From Candidatus Finniella inopinata (GTDB lineage: Bacteria > Pseudomonadota > Alphaproteobacteria > Paracaedibacterales > CAITNM01): a DNA stretch of 39,121 nucleotides. Where the stretch lies: assembly GCA_945860985.1 (NCBI GenBank), contig CAMASM010000004.1, positions 1 to 39,121 of the forward strand, given 5' to 3'. The translations under genes and the position numbers were made by a program. This document shows, one piece after another, positions 33,147 to 39,121 of the stretch. Position 1 is the first letter of the stretch. Every line of letters begins with the position of its first letter. Under the pieces are notes generated by a model. That model worked only from the letters and a program-made list of their open reading frames with translations. It was not told the DNA's origin and ran no database searches.

Positions 33147-34685
33147 ATGAGTACTACAGACATTAAAACGCCAGAGTTTACAGGATTACGAGCTAGACTC
33201 TGGCCAATTCATAGCCACGAGCTTAAGAAATTTATTCCATTAGGCATTATTATGTTTTGCCTTTTGTTTAACTATACTGTACTTCGTGATACGAAAGACG
33301 CTTTGGTCGTAAACTCAACCGGCGCAGGGTCAATTACATTTTTGAAGAGCTATTGCGTAACTCCAGCAGCAATTCTATTCGTTATTTTGTATGCAAAACT
33401 AACCAATGTTTTATCACGAGAAAACGTGTTTTATGCGGTGGTCACACCATTTCTTATATTTTTTGCAATATATGGATTCGTTCTTCATCCAAACCTAGAC
33501 ATTTTGCATCCATCTGCAGAAACAGTGAAAGCTCTACATGCAGCTCATCCAAATTTGAGTGGATTTATTGATATTTACGCATATTGGGCAATTTCGCTAT
33601 TTTACGTTTTGTCAGAAATCTGGGGAAGCGCTATGATTGCCCTGATGTTTTGGCAGTTCGCTAACCATGTAGTTAGACTTCGTGAATCAAAGCGTTTTTA
33701 TGGTTTGTTTGCTGTTATTGGCAACGCAGCCCTAATGGTCTCTGGGCCATTGGTAATGTTTTGTTCCACAGGTATTAAGGATTATGTTCCACAAGGTGTT
33801 AATGCATGGCAAGTCAGTATATATTTATTGATGTCATCAGTAGTTGCGCTTGGTTTTCTTGCTATGTACGTTTACCGTTGGATGCACCAAAATGTGCTTA
33901 ACGATAAACTTTACTTCAATCCTGAAGAAGAAGGCGCACCAAAGAAAAAGAAAAGAGAAAAGCCAGGACTTGCTGAAAGTTTTAAAATTATTATTAAATC
34001 ACCAGAGCTTGGTCTTATCGCATTGCTGATTATGGCTTATGGCGTAACAATCAACCTAGTTGAAGTACAGTGGAAACACCAACTAAAGTTATTCTGTGCA
34101 GGAGACCCAGCAACATTTAATTCCTACATGGGAATGTTGTCTACAGTAACAGGTATTTTCACCATTTTATTTGGCTTAACAATAGGATCTAACATTTTAA
34201 GAAAAGTAAGCTGGGGTACAGCAGCGATGATCACTCCATTAGTTATTCTAGTTGCTGGTGGTGCGTTCTTCTGCTTTATTTTGGCAGAAGGTTTAATGGA
34301 ACCATTTTTATTATTCTTTAATACACATTCTGTTGCTGCAGCTATGTTTATTGGTTTAGGAATCGTTGTTGTATCCAAATCTATTAAATACACATTGTTT
34401 GATCCGACAAAAGAAATGGCATACATTCCTTTGGATGACGAATTAAAAACCAAAGGTAAGGCAGCAGTTGACGTTATCGGCGGTCGCGCAGGTAAAGCAG
34501 GTGGAGCTATGGTTCAAAGCTGGTTATTAATTGCTTTCGCTACTAAAGACGTAGTAGCTATCGCACCAATTGCTTTTGCAACATTTGTTGTAATTGGTAT
34601 AGCTTGGTTGTTTGCAGTAAAAGCACTATCTGTAAAGGTAACTGCTGCTACAGCTAAAAAGAAATCAGCTGAAGATAAACTATAA
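33147..34685 (+). CDS. tlc: ATP/ADP translocase (Tlc family)
   Basis: Inner-membrane nucleotide transporter that takes host ATP in exchange for ADP. 512 residues, with about 12 TM segments, and family stretches WPIHSHELKKFIPLGIIMFC, NYTVLRDTKDALVVNSTGAG and KEMAYIPLDDELKTKGKAAVD (late, about residue 420-440). Length matches rickettsial and chlamydial Tlc proteins (about 500). It is the strongest indicator of intracellular life in the window. Paralogues in other bacteria take up other nucleotides, so strict ATP/ADP exchange is probable but not proven. A strong terminator follows (34711-34743). No clear sigma70 promoter was found in the 239 bases upstream. Confidence 0.93.
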   Translation: MSTTDIKTPEFTGLRARLWPIHSHELKKFIPLGIIMFCLLFNYTVLRDTKDALVVNSTGAGSITFLKSYCVTPAAILFVILYAKLTNVLSRENVFYAVVTPFLIFFAIYGFVLHPNLDILHPSAETVKALHAAHPNLSGFIDIYAYWAISLFYVLSEIWGSAMIALMFWQFANHVVRLRESKRFYGLFAVIGNAALMVSGPLVMFCSTGIKDYVPQGVNAWQVSIYLLMSSVVALGFLAMYVYRWMHQNVLNDKLYFNPEEEGAPKKKKREKPGLAESFKIIIKSPELGLIALLIMAYGVTINLVEVQWKHQLKLFCAGDPATFNSYMGMLSTVTGIFTILFGLTIGSNILRKVSWGTAAMITPLVILVAGGAFFCFILAEGLMEPFLLFFNTHSVAAAMFIGLGIVVVSKSIKYTLFDPTKEMAYIPLDDELKTKGKAAVDVIGGRAGKAGGAMVQSWLLIAFATKDVVAIAPIAFATFVVIGIAWLFAVKALSVKVTAATAKKKSAEDKL

Positions 34686-34710
34686 ATAAGTTTTGATTTA
34701 GCTTATATTG

Positions 34711-34743
34711 AAGGGGGTGCCAAAAGCGCCCCCTTGTTTGTTA
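34711..34743 (+). terminator. Rho-independent terminator after tlc
   Basis: A 10-bp GC-rich stem (aagggggtgc / gcgccccctt, one G-U pair) with a 5-base loop (caaaa), then a T-rich gtttgtt. It ends only a few bases before the next start codon at 34745, so it also works as a leader structure for that gene if there is read-through. Confidence 0.85.
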
Positions 34744-34744
34744 T

Positions 34745-37729
34745 ATGAAATTGAAATACGAAGACCTATATTCGAAAGATGGCCTAGCCAAAATCAATTC
34801 ACTTTTTTTACAGTTTGTAAAAGAAGAAGACCCTGCATTACATGATTTATATGTTTCTGCCCTTAATGGAAGCTCTCTTGAACCCTCTATTTATGACGCA
34901 TTACTTATACAACTTGCTAAATTACTAGAATTATTTTTAAGCCAAAAATTTTCACTAGAATCCTTCCTTAACAAAACATATACAAATGCATCAACCTACA
35001 GCTTAATCGCATACGCAAAACGCCAATTTATACAGCGTTACGCTTTAAAACAATTTCAAGAAAACGATCCTAGTTGGGAAACATTATACAAATTCAAATC
35101 AGAAGCAGGATTCGCAAAAGAAGCTATAGAGGCATTAGAATACCAAACCTCAAATTTGGAAAATTTGGCCAAATACGCAGCATGGGCGGTTTACAACAAA
35201 CAAAATTTTGAATTATTTAAAGTACCACAAAAAATTGATACTAATTTTTTGCTCAGGAATGTTGAAAAAAATGGCAACGGTTACATAACAACTCAGCCAA
35301 GAACTCGTGAAGGGTTTGGCTTAACCGACTCTGGTTTTAAAAATGCCAGGGCTTGCGATCAATCTCATTACTGTATTTTATGCCACAACCAAGGTAAAGA
35401 CAGTTGTCGTAAAGGCTTACCCACTATCAAAAAAACTGGTTGCCCCCTGGACCAAAAAATTTCACAAATGCACGCCTTAAAAAGAGAAGAATTAAATTTG
35501 GCTGCCCTTGCTGTAATAATGATTGATAATCCAATGGTAGCAGCTACTGGACACAGAATTTGTAACGATTGCGAAAAGTCATGCATTTTTCAAAAGCAAG
35601 ACCCCGTTAACACGCCAAGTGTTGAAACAAATATTTTAAATGCTGTTCTTAACCTGCCATACGGCTTTGAAATTTACAGTTTGCTAACCAAGTGGAACCC
35701 TCTAGATTTTTCTCAACCCTTACCAAAAGATGCCAGCGGCTACCAGGTGTTGATCGTTGGTCTTGGACCAGCAGGGTTTAGCTTAGCGCATTATCTTAGC
35801 CGCGATGGTCACAAAGTCTTGGGAATTGACGGAGCAAAAATTGAGCCATTACCATCTGAATTGCTACAGCAAAATTTGATTAAAGACACAAGTTACCTAT
35901 ACGAAAAATTAGATCAGCGTATTTTAAGTGGTTTCGGAGGAGTTTGCGAATATGGAATTACAGCCAGATGGAACAAAAATTTTTTAAAAATATTAAGGGT
36001 ATTGCTAGAGCGCCGTAGCAATTTACAGTTTGAGGGATCTATTCGCTATGGCAGCCAAATTACTGAAGAAAACTACAAATCGCTAGGCTTTGATACAATA
36101 GCAATTTGCACTGGAGCTGGTGCACCAAAGATTTCTGAAATTAAGGGAGTTTCATTACCTGGAGTAAGGCTCGCTAGCGATTTTCTTATGGCCCTTCAAC
36201 TAAATGGAGCTTTTAAAGAAGACTCCCTTACAAACCTTCAAATACTTGGACCAATCATTGTAATTGGTGGTGGCTTAACTGCAATTGATACAGCTACTGA
36301 AGCAAAAGCTTACTACAAAACACAAGTAAAAAAATTTCGCCACCGCTATGCACAATTAACCATAGCTTACGGAGATGAGTTTAAAAAATACTGGACATCA
36401 CACGACCACATGATTGCGGAAAAATTACTAACTTGTGATGAAGCAGAGGTTAGATTAATCTACCGATCTGAAATCACAAATTCACCCAGCTATAAATTAA
36501 ACCATGAAGAAATTGAAAAAGCCTTGGAAGAAGGAATCATTTTTGAAGATCAAACAATTCCGTTACGTATTGAAGCTGATGAATTTGGTTGGGTCAAAGG
36601 ACTTTGGGTTAAACGTTTTAATGAAACTATAGAAGGGTTCATTGAAGCCAAAACCATTATCATGGCTGTTGGCACATCACATGAGCAAAAAAATTGTAAG
36701 TTTCCGTGTTTTGGAGATGCAAATCCAAACTATACAGGTAGTGTTGTCAAAGCTATTGCAAGCGCTAAGTACGGATACAAGGAAATTAGCCAACAATTAA
36801 AATGCAATCCGCCTGTTTCTAAAACAGATATCTCTTTTAAAGCAGAAGTTATATCAGTTGAAAAAATTACCCCAACATTAATAAAAATAGAGATCAAAGC
36901 CCCCCTGGCCGCAAATACCTTCCAACCAGGACAATTCTATCGCTTACAAAATTTTGAGTCTTACGCTCCTGTTATACGCAATACTAAACTAGTTATGGAA
37001 GCATTAGCTTTAACACCTGTAAAAGTTGATAAGGATGAAGGAATCATTACCTTTGTAATTGTTGGAATTGGCAGTACATCCTTAATTACCCAATACTTAA
37101 AACCAAAAGAAATAGTTAGCCTAATGGGGCCAACTGGTACGCCAACTGAGCTTCCTAAAAATCAAAATGTTTTATTAATTGGTGGTGGGCATTTTAATCT
37201 TGCCCTTTTACATTTAGCAAAAAGTTTAAAAGATCATGGTAACATAGTATTTTGGATAGCAGGCTATACCCTAAGTAGCGATCGAACTTTCATAAACGAA
37301 ATAGAAAATGCTTCAGATCACTTATGGTGGTTTTGTAAAGATGCATTTAATAAAGGAAATGTTTTAGATGGACTGAAACATTTAAAAGATTTAGAAATTC
37401 TTCAAACTATTGATTGGTTTTTTGTAATGGGATCAACCCCTATGCAACAAGCAATATATATTGATATTCAAAAATACAAACAATCAATAAAACCTTCCTC
37501 AAAGATGATTGCAAATGCAAATGTTCCCATGCAATGTATGATGCAAGGCATTTGTGGACAATGCCTGGTCAATAATAAAAATGAATTAATCTTTTGTTGC
37601 AAGCAACAAGAATGGCAACTAGAAGAAATACCTTTTGCTGAACTTTTAAATAGAAGTAAACAAAATGGTTTACTGGAAAAAATTTCAAAAAAATGGTTAG
37701 AATATATTACCGAAATACAGGAAGTTTAA
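34745..37729 (+). CDS. Flavo-iron-sulfur oxidoreductase, GltD/NfnL-like plus PyrK/NfnS-like fusion
   Basis: 994 residues in four parts. (1) Helical N-terminus, about 1-190, not recognised. (2) Iron-sulfur region with cysteines at 210, 213, 221, 233 and 273, 276, 280 (one more at 204), echoing the two-cluster GltD/NfnL N-terminus but with wider spacing. (3) GltD-like flavin/NAD(P)H domain: GLGPAGF at 339-345, second nucleotide site IGGGLTAIDTA at 507-517. (4) PyrK/NfnS-like domain: FQPGQFY at 726-732, IGGGHFN at 812-818, and CMMQGICGQC plus CC (931, 937, 940, 951/952), fitting a [2Fe-2S] site. The layout resembles NfnL and NfnS in one chain; NfnAB does flavin-based electron bifurcation among NADH, NADPH and ferredoxin. 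Function here is inference. No ribosome site is seen. Confidence 0.8.
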   Translation: MKLKYEDLYSKDGLAKINSLFLQFVKEEDPALHDLYVSALNGSSLEPSIYDALLIQLAKLLELFLSQKFSLESFLNKTYTNASTYSLIAYAKRQFIQRYALKQFQENDPSWETLYKFKSEAGFAKEAIEALEYQTSNLENLAKYAAWAVYNKQNFELFKVPQKIDTNFLLRNVEKNGNGYITTQPRTREGFGLTDSGFKNARACDQSHYCILCHNQGKDSCRKGLPTIKKTGCPLDQKISQMHALKREELNLAALAVIMIDNPMVAATGHRICNDCEKSCIFQKQDPVNTPSVETNILNAVLNLPYGFEIYSLLTKWNPLDFSQPLPKDASGYQVLIVGLGPAGFSLAHYLSRDGHKVLGIDGAKIEPLPSELLQQNLIKDTSYLYEKLDQRILSGFGGVCEYGITARWNKNFLKILRVLLERRSNLQFEGSIRYGSQITEENYKSLGFDTIAICTGAGAPKISEIKGVSLPGVRLASDFLMALQLNGAFKEDSLTNLQILGPIIVIGGGLTAIDTATEAKAYYKTQVKKFRHRYAQLTIAYGDEFKKYWTSHDHMIAEKLLTCDEAEVRLIYRSEITNSPSYKLNHEEIEKALEEGIIFEDQTIPLRIEADEFGWVKGLWVKRFNETIEGFIEAKTIIMAVGTSHEQKNCKFPCFGDANPNYTGSVVKAIASAKYGYKEISQQLKCNPPVSKTDISFKAEVISVEKITPTLIKIEIKAPLAANTFQPGQFYRLQNFESYAPVIRNTKLVMEALALTPVKVDKDEGIITFVIVGIGSTSLITQYLKPKEIVSLMGPTGTPTELPKNQNVLLIGGGHFNLALLHLAKSLKDHGNIVFWIAGYTLSSDRTFINEIENASDHLWWFCKDAFNKGNVLDGLKHLKDLEILQTIDWFFVMGSTPMQQAIYIDIQKYKQSIKPSSKMIANANVPMQCMMQGICGQCLVNNKNELIFCCKQQEWQLEEIPFAELLNRSKQNGLLEKISKKWLEYITEIQEV

Positions 37730-37773
37730 ATGGATAAATTAAATTCGTTACATAAAAATTATCCAACGCAACC

Positions 37774-37803
37774 ATGACGTTTACATGCTTAGTATGCTAC
37801 AAT
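37774..37803 (+). promoter_or_regulatory. Possible promoter of prfB
   Basis: ATGACG (37774-37779), 18-base spacer, TACAAT (37798-37803), in the 107-base gap between the oxidoreductase and prfB. Four of six matches in the first box and five of six in the second. The leader would be about 25 bases. Confidence 0.4.
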
Positions 37804-37836
37804 CTTTAAAAAACTTTAACTATACATAATCAGGCC

Positions 37837-38950
37837 ATGAAAGCAGAGAATTTACACAAGATCAATCAAGTAGAGCAAGCACTTACACTGTTAAGGAGGC
37901 ATCTTTGACTGGGATGCGTCTATAGAAAAACTAAAAGAACTTGATCTTCAGGCAGAATCACCAACGTTATGGGATAATGCAGCACAAGCACAAAAACTTT
38001 TAAAAGAACGAGAAAACTTAAAAGTATCATTACAAAAATTTAGCACGTTGCGCCAAGAACTGGATGATGCTGTAACTTTACTAGAGTTAGCTGAAATTGA
38101 ACAAGATGCCACCACTGAACTTGAGGCAGAAAAAGAACTCGACATCTTATGTCAAAAGTCATTAAAGCTACAGTTAGAAACTCTGCTTTCAGGTGAAGCT
38201 GACTCTAACAATGCATTCATTGAAATAAATGCAGGTGCTGGCGGTACAGAAGCGCAAGACTGGGCAGAGATGCTTTCGCGTATGTATATGCGCTGGGCTG
38301 ATAGCAAAGGCTATAAGCTGGAAATTTTAGATGAAAATGCTGGTGAAGAAGCTGGTCTTAAATCAATTACAATTAAGGTAAATGGTCACCAAGCTTACGG
38401 ATGGTTAAAGACAGAAAGCGGAGTGCATCGCTTGGTGCGTATTTCTCCATACGATTCGAATGCTCGCCGTCACACGAGTTTTGCATCTGTTTGGATTTAC
38501 CCTGAAATAGATGAAAATATCAATATTGAAATAGAAGAAAAAGATTTGCGAATTGATACCTACCGGGCATCAGGTGCTGGCGGGCAACATGTAAATAAAA
38601 CCGAAAGCGCAATTCGTATAACCCATTTACCTACTAACATTGCGGTACAATGTCAGAGTGATCGCTCGCAACACAGGAACCGTGCTCAGGCTTACGATAT
38701 GTTAAGGGCAAGACTTTATGAACTTGAACTTAGGGAGCGCGAAGCAAAAGCTAGTGCTACGGCAAGCTCTAAAACTGAAATTGGCTGGGGTCACCAGATT
38801 CGTTCTTATGTTTTGCAACCTTACCAGTTGGTAAAGGACAATCGCACAGGCGTAGAAAAAGGAAACGCTAATGGTGTGCTAGATGGAGATATTGACGCAT
38901 TTTTAGAAGCAAGTCTTGCCCAAAAAATTGGCGATAATTCAGATGACTAA
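37837..38950 (+). CDS. prfB: Peptide chain release factor 2, with +1 programmed frameshift
   Basis: Recognises UGA and UAA stop codons and releases the finished peptide. The gene is in two frames: 23 codons from ATG 37837 to an in-frame TGA at 37906-37908, then the long frame entered by skipping T37906 and reading from GAC at 37907 to TAA at 38950 (370 residues in all; E. coli 365). The recoding signal (AGGAGG, CTT TGA C) is complete. Domain motifs: GAGGTEAQDWAEML (about 145), the stop-decoding loop LVRISPYDSNARRHTSF, and the catalytic GGQ in YRASGAGGQHVNKTES. A start at 38048 would drop the N-terminal 117 residues. The stop lies 24 bases before the IS end. Confidence 0.96.
37894..37909 (+). 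promoter_or_regulatory. Programmed +1 frameshift signal of prfB
   Basis: AGGAGG (37894-37899), three bases, CTT (37903-37905), TGA (37906-37908), C. This is the classic RF2 autoregulation site: an internal Shine-Dalgarno-like element just ahead of a slippery CUU and a UGA stop followed by C. Low RF2 lets the ribosome slip +1 from CUU to UUU and continue. Confidence 0.95.
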
Positions 38951-38974
38951 AAAATAAGGTTTCACCCAGTAGAT

Positions 38975-39121
38975 CGCCTGTTCTAAAATGAAGTGCAACA
39001 CCATAAGATGTTAGTTGAAATACAAACAAAAAAATGGAGTTGCATTTGGAAAAATATCACCACTTATCTTATGAGGAAAGAGTGAAAATAGCGAAGCTTT
39101 GGCAATCGAAGTCCTCAATCA
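38975..39121 (+). mobile_element. IS30-like insertion sequence, 5' end (partial)
   Basis: Inverted copy of the block at 1-145, identical over 145 bases (38975-39119), and running off the right edge with its transposase reading outward. The element end faces prfB, whose stop is 24 bases away. Target duplication cannot be checked because the far end is outside the window. Confidence 0.8.
39034..39121 (+). CDS. IS30-like transposase, N-terminal fragment cut by window edge
   Basis: ATG at 39034 followed by 29 codons, ending at the window edge. Residues include YHHLSYEERVKIAKLW, an IS30-type N-terminal DNA-binding lead. Same start as the minus-strand fragment at the left edge. The catalytic domain is outside the window. 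Confidence 0.75.
   Translation, partial: MELHLEKYHHLSYEERVKIAKLWQSKSSI

Noticed and set aside
38430-38480. RF2 stop-decoding loop reads SPY rather than the SPF of E. coli
   Set aside because: SPY followed by DSNARRHTSF is, to my knowledge, ordinary in alphaproteobacterial RF2 proteins and does not suggest a changed genetic code.
1-39121. The window as a composite transposon between two inverted IS copies
   Set aside because: The content is core housekeeping (dcw, hslUV, priA, uvrC, prfB). A transposing unit of such genes is implausible; two independent insertions or an assembly break at a repeat explain it better.

Overview
The window is AT-rich alphaproteobacterial DNA from a host-dependent intracellular bacterium. 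The key evidence is a Tlc-type ATP/ADP translocase, a family that bacteria use to import host ATP and that is best known from Rickettsiales, Holosporales-type endosymbionts and Chlamydiae. The cell still makes an envelope: there are meso-DAP-type MurE, FtsI, UppP, LptD, AsmA and a DcaP-type porin. This points to a Rickettsia- or Holosporales/Caedibacter-like organism rather than a wall-less Anaplasma type. The genus is inference.

Layout. Both ends are the same 145-bp sequence in inverted orientation: the 5' end of an IS30-like element whose transposase reads out of the window on each side, so the unique sequence is held between two inverted IS ends. From the left: (1) a minus-strand operon for a TSUP transporter and a putrescine-type ABC importer (potF-potG-potH-potI), with its own promoter, preceded by a large AsmA protein; (2) plus-strand acnA-uppP; (3) a long minus-strand block from rsmH to hslU: rsmH-ftsL-ftsI-murE (a shortened dcw cluster), a DUF4139 protein, hda, priA, hslV-hslU; (4) plus-strand uvrC; (5) a minus-strand 457-residue membrane protein of unknown function built from a duplicated two-TM module, then tsaC/sua5; (6) plus-strand ribH-like and nusB, convergent with lptD; (7) phaB, a porin, a GST, the ATP/ADP translocase, a 994-residue multidomain flavo-iron-sulfur oxidoreductase, and prfB, which carries the classic +1 programmed frameshift.

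How the genes fit together. Import of host metabolites (ATP by Tlc, polyamines by Pot) sits beside a core of envelope growth (UppP, RsmH, FtsL, FtsI, MurE, LptD, AsmA), replication control and restart (Hda, PriA), repair (UvrC), protein quality control (HslUV), and translation/transcription (TsaC, PrfB, NusB). Most adjacent genes overlap or abut (ATGA, TAATG), as in compact genomes. No gene-free stretch exceeds 300 bases; the longest is about 240 bases upstream of tlc.

Most worth a second look: the 994-residue protein, whose domain order resembles a fusion of NfnL-like (GltD-like) and NfnS-like (PyrK-like) halves; the duplicated two-TM orphan protein; a lumazine-synthase-like protein that appears to have lost its catalytic histidine; and the prfB recoding site. 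No tRNA, rRNA, CRISPR array or defence island was recognised.
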